From: Rhabdophis nuchalis
Lineage: Eukaryota; Chordata; Lepidosauria; Squamata; Natricidae
Direction of reading: 5' to 3'
Assembly: GCA_039707465.1 (NCBI GenBank)
Contig: CM077647.1
Location: forward strand, 42,469,110-42,533,109
DNA length: 64,000 bases
Below are positions 45,400 to 57,399 of the stretch, piece after piece (position 1 is the first letter of the stretch; every line of letters starts with the position of its first letter). The notes below the pieces were generated by a model. It was not told where the DNA came from. It did not search any database and worked only from the letters and a program-made list of their open reading frames with translations. The position numbers and the translations under genes are program-made.

Positions 45400-47107
45400 A
45401 AAAGGGGCAGGAAAAGTCTACAAGCAGCCTTTTCTTCAGTCATGAAGGCTGTGAGTCACTTGGGGAGGCTGTTACTGGCTGGAACCAGAGGAGGCTGAGT
45501 TCTGAGAAGTGGCCTGCTGTAGATTGAGAGGCAGGAAGGTCTTGTTCAATGGCTGATTGTATGGAAGGGTCTGATTTAATCCCAACATCCCTAGGGGAGG
45601 CCACTTCGATTGGTGCTTGCCTCATGCCTACAGCATCTGCAAGACATAGGAAGGCCTTGGCTGCTGCTAAGCCATCCAAAGCTCTCCTCTCTGAGGAAAG
45701 GAGGCACAGAACCCTGGAGAAACAAGTCTCCAGGGATGAACAGAGGGGGAGGCCTTGTTCCTCAGCCCTGACATCAAGTTCTCCCATTGAGGCTGCCTCT
45801 GGGCCACCTTCCAGGGGAGATTCACCAGATTATGCTAGACATTTAGCAGGGAATATTTCCCCTTCTCCCCCCCCCCCCCGCTACACTCTCGATGCTGGAC
45901 CAAGGGCCTTACCATAGGGACCCTTTCCAATCCAGGGTAGCCAGGGAGGATGAAGCATGCTCTGTGCCCTCCTTGGTCCTGCAAGTGGAGGATTCTGACA
46001 TAGAGAGGGAGTGGGATTGCTTTCTCAGAGACATGGAGCAGCTTCCAGGAAGCATTCAGAGATTTATCTCCTCTGCAATTTCACATGGAATTACATCAGC
46101 CTTAGACCAAGAGGCAGTGAGTTCTGCAACCAAACCCAGAACCACCAGTGGAGACTCTACGGCCACAGCCAGCCTAGGCCCTCCCTTCTTGCAGTACAAA
46201 GGCCTGTGTCTCCTTCCATAGTTAGTGAGGGTTCCTTGGCTGGGGATAAAGTTGAAAGGGAAGTGGTCTGATGATGATGAAGACATGGTAAAGCCTGATC
46301 CACTGGCCTTCTCTGGGCTGTTCCCTCCTGATTTATTTAAGTCTTTGCTTCATAAGGCTAGGGCCACAGCACAGCTGGGTAAATCAGAGGGCCCCAAGAA
46401 GGGAGGCAAAGATACTGCCACATGGAAAAACCCTGAAGGGCTGTTTTTTTCTGAGCCCCCTGCAATGAAGGAGGAGATCCCTGTGCCCAAACATTTCCTA
46501 GAGGTACTGAATCCAGAACATTCCCTAATGCTAGCAGTGGTGATAGGTGATTCTTTAACATGAAACCGAGTTTTTCTGAAGCCTTACAGGTGCCCACGGT
46601 TGACATGCCTGTGGTGGCATTGGCCTCCACTTCTATGGTGGTCTTAGGTGACGTGGCCGACTACCTGAAGACCAATGACAAGAAGGCAGAGCTGACTCTT
46701 CACAAGATGTTCCAGTCTATAGCGTGGGCCATCAAGGTGGCAGCTTCTGCATCATTCTTCAGTCGCACGACCATCCTTTGGCTCCAACAGATGCAGGAGC
46801 GTATTCTGCCGGAAGATGTAGTACTCATCAAAATCTCAACAAGCTTGTTGCAGTCACACAATTTTCTGTGGATACCACCTTGAATGCCATGAAGTATTCA
46901 TCCAGGGCAATGCCTCATTATTACATCCCGGCGTCTCCTGTGGTTGCGAGGATGGCAGGCAGACAACAAGGTGAAATAGCACCGTATGCAGAAAGATCCC
47001 TTTTTGTGGCTTCCCGGGATCCAATTCTCATTGAAGACAAAGATAAAAAGAAAGTTATGCCCACACCTGCCAAGAAGGTTCAGCAAAAGTCCACTCCATA
47101 TTTCTGA
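45400..47107 (+). pseudogene. DIRS gag-like ORF1 remnant
   Basis: Pieces in several frames match the 27.5-kb ORF: IPVPKHFLEVLNPEHSLML, AWAIKVAASASFFSRTTILW, and SRDPILIEDKDKKKVMPTPAK, which parallels LDPVLVENKDKKKVMASVTK. Multiple frameshifts and stops. Confidence 0.72.
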
Positions 47108-47239
47108 AGGCAACTTTTATCGCCAGCCTGACCAGGACTCTCACCAAAGCAGGTATTTTTCTAGGACTGATAGGCAATCAGATAGGCACTACTGCCTATC
47201 TGATAGGCCTAGATTCCAACCCCAAGGAAAGAAGCCCTT

Positions 47240-48423
47240 TTGGGGGGGCTCCTCCCTACTGCCGGGGTAGATAGGTCGGAGGCAGCCCCATCGATAGGCA
47301 ACAGACTAGCCCTGTTTGCCAATGCCTGGGCCAGAATTACTTCTGATGCCTGGGTGCTTGATACTTTTCAATTTGGCCTGCGCCTGGAGTTTCTCTCTAT
47401 CCCCCTGAACCTTTTCTCCCACCAAGAGCAGCCCCCTGAAGTGCCTTTTTATGTAACAGGCAATCCAACACCTCCTGGATATTATGGCTGTGGAGATGGT
47501 TCCTCTGGATCAGGTAGGTCAGGATTCTATTCTTTTTGGTGTTCTGAAAAGTTCAAGGGGCTGGAGGGCGATCCTGGACCTTAAATTGATGAATTTTTAC
47601 CTAGTCTACAGGAGGTTCAAGATGGCTTCTTTAAAGTCCATCTTGGCAGATATTAGGCCTAACGTCTATATGGCATCCATCAACCTGATGGAGGCCTATC
47701 TTCATATTTCCATATTTCTTGGTCATCGTAAGTTTCTTAGATTTTCATATATATGTAGGCATTACCAGTACAAGGCCTTGCCATTTGGCTTGGCTTCCGT
47801 GCCTAGGACTTTCACCAAAGTTCTAGCACCAGTGGCAGCCTTTCTGAAAGAGTGCTCCATCAGGGTTCAGAGTTATCTCGATGATATCCTGGTCCAGGTG
47901 GAGTCCTTCAGTTGCAGCAGGGAAGATATATCGTTGGTACTGCAAATGTTACAGCTGTTAGGGTTTTCAGTTAATTTGGGGAACAGTTCTCTAGTTCCCT
48001 CCACCAGACTTTTATACCTGGGGACCGTGATAGAGTCTTGGCTGGGGGAGGTGTTTCTGTCGCCTGATCGTAAGACTAGTTTGATCGCATTAGTTAAGCA
48101 AATCAGGAGTCAATGTCAGTTCCCAAGGCAGTGCTCTTCAGTCTGCTAGGGAAACTCATTTCTTACAAAAATGTGGTGCCATGGGTGAGAGCCCTCTAAT
48201 GGCATCTCCTGCCGCACCAGAGGTCCACCTCCAGCAACTCAGAGGTGTGGGTTCCACTGATACCGCAGGTGGTAGCTCTCGCTGGCCGGAGTGCCTCACC
48301 CTGACGACAGATGCCAGCTTGTATGGGTGTGGAGCTCTCCTGGAATCTCAAATAATGCAAAGCTGTTGGTCCTGGACAGACCTCCAGCACAATATCAATT
48401 GGCTGGAGCTGTGGACAATTCAT
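47240..48423 (+). pseudogene. DIRS RT/RNase H remnant, 5' part
   Basis: 47484-48149 encodes GWRAILDLKLMNFYLVYRRF, INLMEAYLHISI, ALPFGLASVPRTFTKVLAPV and SYLDDILVQ (motif C kept). 48181-48423 encodes LTTDASLYGCGALLESQI and NINWLELWTI of RNase H, where the CR1 interrupts the frame. Confidence 0.82.
48417..48423. repeat. Left target duplication of the nested CR1 (AATTCAT)
   Basis: Matches 54858-54864. Removing the CR1 and one copy restores a readable DIRS frame across the junction. Confidence 0.8.
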
Positions 48424-48585
48424 AAGAACATAAGAACACAAGAACAGCCTTGCTGGAACAGGCCACAGCCCATCCAGTACAGCATTCTGTCTCACACAGT
48501 GGCTCACCATTTGCTTCGGGTATTCCCAAGCAGATGTCTTCACCTGCTTATGATTCACTGCAAATGGCATTGAGAAATACCCTGC

Positions 48586-51557
48586 CTATCTCTCCATCCC
48601 GAAGGATGTCCTTAGGCATCCATAATGATAGCCATTGATACCCTTGTTCTCTATGAACTCGTCTAATCCTTTCTTAAAGGTGTCGAGGCTGACAGCTGTC
48701 ACCACTTCTTCTGGCAAGGACTTCCATAGATCAGTGATCCTCTGAGTGAAAAAGTACTTCCTCTTATTTGTTTGAGATCTAGCTATCAAAAGTTTTATGG
48801 AGTGCCCCCTAGTTTTAGTGTTGTGCGATAGGGAAAACAGTTTTTCCTTTTCTACTTTATCCACACCGTGCATGATTTTATAGACTTCAATCAGGTCATC
48901 TCTCAGGCGCCATCGTTCTAGAGTGAAGAGGCCCAGCCGTTGCAGCCTCAGATAGTAAGGAAGGTGTTCCAGCCCCCTAATCATTCTGGTTGCCCTCCTC
49001 TGCACCTTTTCCATTTCCATAATATCCTTCTGAAGGTATGGTGACCAGAACTGTATACAATACTCCCGATGGGGCCTCACTATAGATTTATAAAGGTGCA
49101 AAATGACACTTGCTGACTTATTTTCTATACCCTTCCTAATGATCCCTAGCAATGAGTTTGCTTTTTTCACTGCTGCAGCACACTGGGTTGACACCTTCAT
49201 TGAGCTGTCCACCAGGACACCAAGGTCCCTTTCCTGGTTAGTTGCAAAGAGTTCAGACCCCATCAGTTTATAGATGTAGTTGGTTTTTTTTGCCCCAACA
49301 TGCATCACTCTGCACTTACTAATGTTGAAGCTCATTTGCCACTGGTTTGCCCACTCCCCCAGTGTCAAGAGATCCCTCTGGAGCTCCTCTCTCTCAGTTT
49401 TTACTACCCTGTATAATTTAGTGTCGTTGGCGAATTTGGCTACCTTGCTGTTTACTCCTACTTCTAGATCATTTATGAAAAGGTTGAAAAGCAGGGTCCC
49501 AGTACTGAACCTTGGGGGATCCCACTCTTTACCTCCCTCCACCTGGAGAAGTGTCCATTTAATGCTACTCTCTGTTTCCTGTCCCTTAGCCAGTTGCTAA
49601 TCCAGGCCAAGGCCTGTCCCTTTATTCCATGACTGGCAAGTTTATTTAAGAGCCTTTGGTGCGGGACCTTGTCAAAGGCCTTCTGAAAGTCCAGATAAAC
49701 AATGTCAACTGGATCTCCCTTGTCCACATGCTTGTTGACACTCTCAAAAAATTCCAGCAGATTAGTGAGGCATGATTTGCCCTTGCAAAAGCCATGTTGG
49801 CTCTCCTTCAGCAGCGCCTTCTCTTCTACGTGCCTATTAATTTTATCTTTTAAGATGGTTTCCATCACTTTACCTGGGACACTTGTCAAGCTGACCGGTT
49901 GGTAATTTCCTGGATCACCTCTGGATACTTTTTTGAAGATTGGTGTTATATTCGCTACCTTCCAGTCATCCAGCACAAGGCCTGATTTGAGGGAAATATT
50001 ATATATTTTGGCAAGGACATCAGCAATTTCATCTTTAAGTTCCTTGAGAACTCGTGGGTGGATGCCATCTGGTCCTGGTGATTTGTTAGAGTTTAGTTTA
50101 ACAAGACATGCAAGGGCCTCCTCCCTGATTATTTCTATATGGGTTAATTCCTCAGTTTCCCTCCATACAAAGATAGGCTCTGTTTTAGGCATGTGATCTC
50201 TGTCTTCTTCAGTGAATACTGAAGCAAAGAATTCATTGAGTCTCTCTGCAATCTCTGTTTCCTCCTTAATAATCCCTTGCCTTCCATTGTCATCTAATGG
50301 TCCAATGGCCTTCCCAGTTGGGTTCTTACTTCTAATGTACTTAAAGAAGTCCTTGTTATTTCTTTGAGTGTTTTTAGCTAAACGCTCCTCAAAGTCTTGC
50401 TTTTCTTTCCTGATTGTTGCCTTGCATTTGTTCTGCCAGAATTTATGTTTCTGCCTGTTGTCCTCATTTGGAGAAGCCTTCCATCTTTTAAATGAGCTTT
50501 TCTTGCTGTTCGGGAAGTGCTTGATCACTTCCCGATCAGCTCCTGTAAGCCACATAGAAGTCCTCTTGAACCTGGTGGTGCCTTTTTTCCTTTTAGGTAT
50601 ACATTCAAATTGGGCCTCTGTTATTGTTTTTGTGAGCAGCCTCCGTGCCTCATAGAGTGTTTGGACTTTCTCAATTCTCCCTTTCAGCTTCTTTTTTACT
50701 AGTTTCCTCATCTTCGGGAAATTTCCTTTATGAAAATTTAAAGTCTCTGTGTTAGGTTTTATCAGTGATTTGCAGTCTATGATTAAGTTAAAAATAATTG
50801 TGTTGTGGTCACTGTTCCCTATTGGATCAGTCACATTAACATTTTGCACCAGATCCTGTATATTGCTCAGAACCAAGTCAAGGATTCTTGTACCTCTAGT
50901 TGGGTCTTCAACCATCTGTTCCAAGAAACAATCATTTAGCATATCTAGGAACTTTATCTCTTTGTCATGTGCTGAACAACAGTTTGCCCAGTCTATGTGA
51001 GAGTAATTGAAATCCCCCATTATAACCAGGCTTCCCTTTTTTGATGCCTCCTTTACAACATTTTCCAACTGCCAGTCTCTCTCAGGGGCTTGGGTCGGAG
51101 GCTGATAACATATGCCTACTGTTAGACCATTCTTTTGGCCTGATAGTCTTACCCACAGAGTTTCTAGTGGTGACTCTAAATCACCTCTATACGCCAATTC
51201 GTATGACTTTATCTCTTCTTTGACATACAAGGCTACACCACCTCCCATTTGCCCCTTCCTGTCCTTCCTGTACAGTTTCTAGCCTGGGATGACTGTATCC
51301 CATTAGTTATCATCCGTCCACCAGGTTTCAGTGATACCAATAATATCAATGTTTTTGCTTATTGCTAAGTATTCCAGCTCCCTTATTTTGTTCCAGATGC
51401 TTCTGGCATTTGCATACAGGCATTTATATATACTTTTCTGATGCAGTCTTTTGGGTCCAGTTGCATCCTTAGACTGCTTCTTGCATCCTTCTGCTAGAGT
51501 TCTAGTGACTGGCTCCTCGCTCTGCTCAGTAATTATTGCATTCTCCTCACTACTCAA
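48586..51557 (-). pseudogene. CR1 ORF2 (endonuclease and reverse transcriptase), broken
   Basis: 51557-51303 begins the endonuclease (LYANARSIWNKIRELEYLA, GITETWW). After a stop region, 51248-49473 continues with GGGVALYVKEE, LVIMGDFNYSHIDW, GNSDHNTIIF and the RT (LNSNKSPGPDGIHPRVLKEL, VYLDFQKAFDKVPH, GIPQGSVLGP). A frameshift near 49500 moves it into 49542-48586 (KFANDTKLYRV, then the C-terminal RRATRMIRGLEHLPYYLRL). Motif C reads FAND where FADD is needed, a lost catalytic Asp. Confidence 0.87.
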
Positions 51558-51613
51558 GTAAACACTTTCCCGAACTGGATGCTGCCCAGCTCCTGTCGGC
51601 TTTCCCCCAGTTA

Positions 51614-52603
51614 TCAGTTTAAAAGTTGTTCTGCAGCCTTTTTGATGTTGAGTGCCAGCAATCTTGTCCCATCATGGTTCAAGTGCAACCCATCCCCCCT
51701 GAACAGGTTTGGCTTGTCCCAAAACGTTCTCCAGTTCCTGACAAATCTGAAGCCCTCCTCCCGACACCATCGCCTCATCCACGCATTGAGGCTTCTGAGC
51801 TCTGCCTGCTTGGTAGGTCCTGCATGAGGAACAGGTAGCACTTCTGAAAATGCTACCTTGGAAGTCCTTGACTTCAATCTTCTTCCTAGCAACCTGAATT
51901 TGGCTTCCAGGACTGATTGCTTTGCCTTCCCAACATAATTGGTACCAACGTGTACCACGACCACTGGCTCCTTCCCAGTTCTCTCTAACAAACTATCTAG
52001 ATTTCTTGTGATGTCCGCAACCTTTGCACCGGGTAGGCAAGTCACTACACGGTTGTCATGCGCATCACAAATCCATCTTTCTGTGTTTCTAATAATTGAA
52101 TCACCTAGTACAAGGAGCCTTTTTCCTGCAGTCTGTTCATCTTCATTCACCTAATCAACTTTATTAAGGGAGAGGTCTTCAGTTTGTTCCTGTTGTTCTT
52201 CTTCCTGTATCTCGTCAAGTGTGATGAAGGAGATATCCTCAGGTGGGACCAGTTGTTCGTCTATGCATTCCTCATCAAGTGTGATAGGGGAAGGAGCCAC
52301 AAGTTGATTCTGTAAATTCAGACTCTCAGAGCGATTTCTTGCTCTTCTATTTCTTCGAGTGACATTCCTCCATGGATCTACCTCTTGAGTTAGTGAAATG
52401 ACTTCTTCCTGAGAGCTGTGCCCTGTCTCTTCATTGTCCAGGATAGTCTGCTCTGCTCTGTCCAAGAACAGCTCAAGCTCCTTAATTTGCTGATGGTTAG
52501 ATATACGTGCCTCCAGCTGCTGGACCTTCTCTTCTAGCAGTGCAACCAGCTTGCACTTACTGCAAGTGTAGTTCTCCACGCGCTTGGGCAAAATCAAAAA
52601 CAT
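51614..52603 (-). pseudogene. CR1 ORF1 with coiled coil and SGNH-esterase domain, one stop
   Basis: From ATG at 52603: a Cys-pair motif CSKCK followed by a coiled coil (LEEKVQQLEARISNHQQIKEL), an acidic linker, then an SGNH/GDSL-type esterase domain with LVLGDSIIRN (nucleophile Ser), VVHVGTN and DGLHLNHDG (catalytic Asp-His). A single in-frame TAG at 52153-52151 lies between the two halves. Esterase ORF1s are characteristic of CR1 and are thought to help bind RNA or membranes. The ATG overlaps the insertion point of the L1-derived element. Confidence 0.85.
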
Positions 52604-52605
52604 GG

Positions 52606-54605
52606 GACTTCCGGTATCCGGCTCCAGCGGAGACGGGCGAGCCTAGGGCTCGCTCGCCGCTTTGTTGCCTTTTCTGCCCCCCCAGGGGGGCGAAACTCTC
52701 CGGTTACCGGAGGTTTCCCGCAGGGTCGGCTCAGAGGGAGCGGCCCTCGTCACGGCGGTGGGGAGGGCGCTCCTCTCTGCGACCTAGGAGGAGAGGAACA
52801 TGCTAGCGGGGTTTTTTTCCTTCCCCAACGGCTGTCGGTGCCATTCGCTTTAATGGAGAGGGCTGAACGGAGAGATCGGGCGGATCGCCGAGGCTTCAGC
52901 TGCGAGAGAGAGTGAGTTTAAAAGAACACCTTTTTTTTCCTTGCTGCCAGCCAGGCTGAACGGACTGGGAGGGGGGTGTTTAATTTTAAAAAACCCCCCC
53001 TCGGATTTAAGCGGCACGTTAAAATGGCTTCTCTGCAAAGAGAAAGCGGAAACTTTCACTCCGGACGGTCTTTAACAAGGGAAAGTGGATTGTGACTTTC
53101 TGCAACATTGTTTCTAGGTCTGGCTGAGCTTAAAAAACTCTTTTTTTTGCTACTCTCTCCCTCTGGCTGCGAGATGGGCGGTGGAAGTGGCTTCACTTTG
53201 TCCCTTGCCTGACTATTTCAACTAAGGAAAATTTCCAGCGTCTCTTTGAAAGCAGGACTCTCTCTGGATTTTTGAATTTTTTTTTCTTTTGATGGATTTG
53301 TGACTTCTTCTCTGGAATACCTTCGTTATTATTATTTGCTGATTTGGGAAATTGTGTCTCTTTTGGTTTCTGAATTGTTTGCAACTTCACAGCCCTGAAC
53401 TGAACTGAGCTCCTGATCTGCCCCACCAGCCCTACCCGGAAAACGCCATCTTGGTGGCAGTGACTCTAATTTTTAACCATGGCACAAGAAGCAGCACTTG
53501 TAAATTTGGAACAAAGGATGGCTTCTCTTGAAACTTCTATGCAAACTTTGATATTAGAAATAAAGGCCCAGAGGGCTGAAAATAGTACTTTTAAAAAGGA
53601 ACTATTGGATACCCGGAAGCAAGTGTTGGAGAATACACAGAAGAATGAAGAATTGGAAGGAGGGCTGGAGGGGGCTAAGGGAGAGATTAAAAATGTTTCT
53701 AATGAGGTGGGGGAAATAAATGGGCATGTGTCTAGGATAGATATGGAAAGAATGACATATTTTTTGAGATTTCAGAATGTTCTTGAGGAATCTGGTGAAT
53801 GCCTACCTGATCTTATGAGTACAATTTTAGCAGACTATTTACAAAAACCTAAGGATGAGATCAGGGGGGACATTGACCTAGCCTATAGAATTAATTCTGC
53901 ATATGCCAGGATGAATGAAGTGCCTAGAGAGATACATGTGAAATTTGTTAGAAGGTCAACCAGAGAGGAAATCCTGAAATTGCAGAGAGAAAGTCCATTA
54001 ATTTACCAACTAAAAACGGTCACTATCTTGAAGCAGATTCCTAGAAAGATTCGAGATGCAAGACGGAAATTTTCCTTCTTGTCTAAAACATTGTTTGATC
54101 ACGGGATTTGGTTCAAGTGGGTGACACCCGAAGGGATGCTGGTGTTCTGGGAAGGAGGAAGAGTGAGGATTAAAACAGTTGCTGAGGCGGAAGCCTTTCT
54201 TAAAAAACATTCCTCTGCCCTGGGGGAAGATCCAGGGGGGACGGAGGGGGTCACGGCCCCGCCCGCGGGGGGCCAGGGGGGAGAGAAAGAAGATACAATA
54301 GCCAAAAGACTTAGATCAAAAAAATAACTTTGCCTTGATTTTTCTTGAACAATTTTGTATAATATTTCTATCCGGACTTTTTGTAAATGTCTGACAGCAT
54401 GGAAGGGAGAATTTAGGTAAATGTACTTGCTTTCATCTTGTAGTGGTATGGAAAATGTTTTCTATGTTAACTTTTTTTTAATGTGTATTTTGAGGTCTCG
54501 GAAGGTCCGACGACTCTGACGTGAATGCTCTCAAAATTTCTTTCTAACCATTACCCTATCCTGTTAAAAAATGTAAAACCAATAAAACTTTTTCAATAAA
54601 AAAAA
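52606..54605 (+). mobile_element. ORF1-only L1 derivative (HAL1-like), nested in the CR1
   Basis: A 2-kb plus-strand element: a GC-rich 5'UTR (52606-53478), a complete ORF1 (53479-54327), a 3'UTR of about 280 bp with AATAAA at 54581 and 54595, and an A tail. No ORF2 sequence lies between the ORF1 stop and the tail. The likely target duplication is AAAAACATGG (52596-52605 and ending at 54615), its A part merged with the tail. It parallels mammalian HAL1 half-LINEs. Confidence 0.82.
53479..54327 (+). CDS. L1 ORF1 protein, intact frame
   Basis: 282 residues in the usual ORF1p order: an N-terminal coiled coil (residues about 5-95; LEQRMASLETSMQTLILEIK and repeated heptads), an RRM-like domain (YFLRFQNVLEE through LAYRINSAYARMNEVPREIHVKF) and a C-terminal domain (RKFSFLSKTLFDHGIWFKW, TPEGMLVFWEGG). 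A Gly-rich tail ends in a basic KRLRSKK. It is a trimeric RNA chaperone in known L1s. No frameshift or stop is visible. Start chosen at the ATG in an ACCATGG context. Confidence 0.88.
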   Translation: MAQEAALVNLEQRMASLETSMQTLILEIKAQRAENSTFKKELLDTRKQVLENTQKNEELEGGLEGAKGEIKNVSNEVGEINGHVSRIDMERMTYFLRFQNVLEESGECLPDLMSTILADYLQKPKDEIRGDIDLAYRINSAYARMNEVPREIHVKFVRRSTREEILKLQRESPLIYQLKTVTILKQIPRKIRDARRKFSFLSKTLFDHGIWFKWVTPEGMLVFWEGGRVRIKTVAEAEAFLKKHSSALGEDPGGTEGVTAPPAGGQGGEKEDTIAKRLRSKK

Positions 54606-54857
54606 AAAAACATGGCACAAGTGTTGCAGATAACTACAGCTGCTCCCTCGGACTCCATTTTAACGATTGCAGTATTCAGTGCTCACTTGTTCCTGTTGGT
54701 TTGGCTCTCCTCAGCAGCAGCTAAGACAGAAAAGGTTGGAATGACAGTCTTCCAAGCTGGCCCTGTTCGGCACGGTAAGCCACTACTTACTGTTCCTATT
54801 TTGTGTCTTTAAATCCCCCCTCCAAAAGCACCTCCAATCAGCTCCAGGAAGAGTTCA

Positions 54858-55300
54858 AATTCATTTGGTGCTGTGGCATTTCAAGGACAGCGTGCGAGAC
54901 CAGGACGTTCTGGTACTGACCCACAACATGGCACTGAAGGCCCATGTCAACCTCCAAGGGGTCACGCATTCCAGAGCTCTTCGAACCAAAGCAATGGTGC
55001 TTGGTGCCTGGGCAGAACAACACCTCTGCTCGAAAGGGGAAGAGCAGATCACGGGTGTGAAAAACCACCAGGCCGAATGGCTGAGTCATTCCATGGTAGA
55101 CCATGGAGAGTGGAGTCTGTCACAGAAGCTGTTCCAGTCCATCTGCTCAAGGTTCGGCTGTCTGGAAGTGGACCTGTTCGGCATGCCACAAAATGCCCAG
55201 GTGGAGTGGTTCTTTTCCCAGTTCCCATCTCTAGGGATGGAGGGGACTGATGCCCTTCGAGCACTGTGGCCAGACAGCCTGCTTTATGGAGGATTCTGAG
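54858..55300 (+). pseudogene. DIRS RNase H remnant, 3' part
   Basis: Continues the frame cut at 48423: VLWHFKDSVRDQDVLVLTHN, MALKAHVNLQGVTHSRAL, NHQAEWLSHS and CLEVDLFGMPQNAQVEWFF, paralleling LLTDNVSTKAHINRQGG and VDLFASKTNAQLPRYF of the first DIRS copy. Confidence 0.8.
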
Positions 55301-55379
55301 GGAGGTAATAGATCTCAGGTAGGGAGCCTTGCTACACCAGTTCCACAATGGCTAGCCATGAGGAGATTGAGTGGGGCTG

Positions 55380-56420
55380 TCTGAGGGATGCCCAGCTCTT
55401 CCAAAGGGTAATCTCAACTATTGAAGCCTTGCATAAGCACTCAACCACTAGGATCTATGATTCTACCTGGTGATCCTTTGTGTCCTGGTGCCATGTGGCA
55501 GGGTTAGACTCTCGCACTGCTTCTGTTCCACAGGTCTTGGAATTTCTTCAAGACAGGGTCTTTGACATAGTATGCTCAGAAGACAGGTAGCTTCCTTGTC
55601 TACTGTTATTCGGCGGGAGGGTTCCCAACCTTTTTCCCAGCTTCCCTTGGGCAGGAGATTCCTGACAGGGGTGAAAAGGAGTCTTCGCTCTCCAGTGGTG
55701 CATCCATTTCCCACCTGAAGTCTCACCACACTCCTCCAAGTTATGATAGGTGATCCATTTGAACCTCTGAGGATGGTAGGGTTGAAGTTCCTGACCCTAA
55801 AAGCAGTATTTTTAGTGACCGTCACTTCGGTCTGCTACATTTCTGAGCTAGGGGCCCTGTCTTCTAGGTCAGAGCTCTGTGTGATCCACAAGAATTGGGT
55901 CATTCTTCGACTGGATCCAACCTTCATCCCCAAGATTAATTCCCTTTTCCACAGATTCCAGGAGATTGTTTTGCTGGATTTTTGTCCAGCTCCGTCTCAG
56001 GCTTTGGCACTGTCTGGATGTCAAGTGCGCCTTGTGCATCTACTTGAGGTGTACAGAGGGCATCTGTAAGTCGGAGGCCCTCTTTGTTTCCTTTCATCCA
56101 TTCTCCCTGGGGAAGAGGGTGTCTTCCTCCTCCATAGCAGGTGCATCAAGCTGGCCATTGCTCTGGCTTAAGGGACTAAACACTTGCTGCTTCCACAGGG
56201 TATTACGGCTCACTCCACACAGACCGCTGCCATCATGGTGGCCTGGACTCCAATTGTGGATATCTGCAGGGCTGCGCTGTGGGTCCCCCATCCCTCTTTA
56301 TCAGGCACTATAGGCTGGATGCCTATGTATCGCTTGATGCGTCCTTTGGCCATCAAGTGTTGCAACAGGTGGTAGCACTGGATAAGCCTGGGGCCAATAG
56401 TGCCCCCATGATGGATGTAA
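55380..56420 (+). pseudogene. DIRS tyrosine recombinase remnant
   Basis: Frames 55743-56069 (FLVTVTSVCYISELGALSSR; the catalytic Arg position reads Cys-Tyr) and 56184-56375 (TAHSTQTAAIMVAW, where HSTRS has become HSTQT) show the recombinase with two catalytic Arg residues lost. Confidence 0.75.
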
Positions 56421-56433
56421 GCTTGGGTATGTT

Positions 56434-56524
56434 CCAATTCTGGCTCATCCTGCGAATTCCTCCAGAAATGAACAGTTGGTCTTACCTGAACTGTTGTTTT
56501 AGAAGGATCGCAGGATGAGCCAGG
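56434..56524. repeat. DIRS internal complementary region, copy 2
   Basis: 56434-56465 is complementary to the left terminus near 44918-44946; 56470-56524 is complementary to the right terminus near 56707-56762. Confidence 0.85.
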
Positions 56525-56887
56525 TTCCCACCCTGGGTTGGTCCGGAGTGGTATGCACAGGGGGTAGGGTGTGTTCCCTTATGACTTGTTTTCAGGTGTT
56601 TTGCAGACACCTGCCTTGTGAAACTGGGGACCAGAAGCAAGGAGCAGAGAGGCATGGCTTCAGTTTAACTCTGTCTCGAGGCCAATTGGACATGACAATA
56701 CCCAATCCTGGCTCATCCTGCAACCCTCCTAAAACAACAATTCAGGTAAGATCAACTGTTCTTTGCCATAAAACCATATTCATATAACCCAATTGCTCTG
56801 CTCTGGACAACGGGTTGTGGAATTTAGCAGCCCATCCTATACCATGATTCAAAGTGTATTGTGCTGGTAAATTAAAAACATTGAAGG

Positions 56888-56920
<33 letters not shown>
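56888..56920. repeat. TG dinucleotide repeat
   Basis: About 16 TG units. Confidence 0.95.
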
Positions 56921-56922
<2 letters not shown>

Positions 56923-57323
56923 GTATAGTGTTTATGTATAGTGACTAATGTAGATAAACTAACATTGCTCAAGAAATGAAAATTGCAATGTGATAAATAG
57001 GTTCTAGCATACATTACCAAAACTTTACTCCCATCAAAAACAAAAGATCCCTGATAGATCAGCTTATAAAACAGCACACTCATATTTGTGAACTGGTAGT
57101 GAAAGTAAACGAATCCCACCACTGCTAGGTCCCAACTATTAACAATTGTCATCTAACAAACTCATAAAGCTTTTCCATAGCTGTATCTGCCCTTTATAGA
57201 TCACCATAAACTTATGTTTATCTGGATCCAATTATGTTCACCTTTCAGAAGACCTTGAAGACGTGTTTATTTTCACAGTCATTGGGCCAGGAGAACAATT
57301 AAAGCCACACTATTGGTTAGTGC

Positions 57324-57390
57324 TCTCTCTCCCTCCCTCTCCCTCTCTCTCTCTCTTTCTCTCTCTCTCCCCCTCCTTCCCTCCCCCTCT
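57324..57390. repeat. Pyrimidine-rich CT microsatellite
   Basis: Imperfect CTCTCT/CCCT tract. Confidence 0.9.
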
Positions 57391-57399
57391 GCATTGTAT

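Larger units (their letters stand above)
48424..54857 (-). mobile_element. CR1-type LINE nested in the DIRS element
   Basis: A minus-strand CR1 of about 4.4 kb once the inner 2-kb L1-derived insert is removed. Its 3' end at 48424 shows the CR1 hallmark of short octamer repeats, here TTCTTATG, TTCTTATG and TTCTTGTG on the minus strand. ORF1 and ORF2 are present but damaged. The 7-bp flanking duplication AATTCAT supports insertion into the DIRS RNase H region. Confidence 0.88.
44918..56762 (+). mobile_element. Second DIRS-type retrotransposon, decayed and interrupted
   Basis: Inverted ends: left about 44921-45038, right about 56618-56762 (complementary through GCAGGATGAGCCAGG, GTCCAATTGGCCTC and CTTCTGGTCCCCAGTTTCAC). 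The internal complementary region at 56434-56524 pairs with both termini. Between them lie gag-like, RT/RNase H and recombinase remnants in many frames. The RNase H coding region is split at 48423 by a CR1 LINE (to 54857), which itself contains an L1-derived insertion. It is clearly older than the copy in 26.3-32.2 kb. Confidence 0.88.

Noticed and set aside
54612..54812. Secreted protein starting MAQVLQITTAAPSDS
   Set aside because: It is the antisense of the CR1 5'UTR, beginning in the L1 target duplication.
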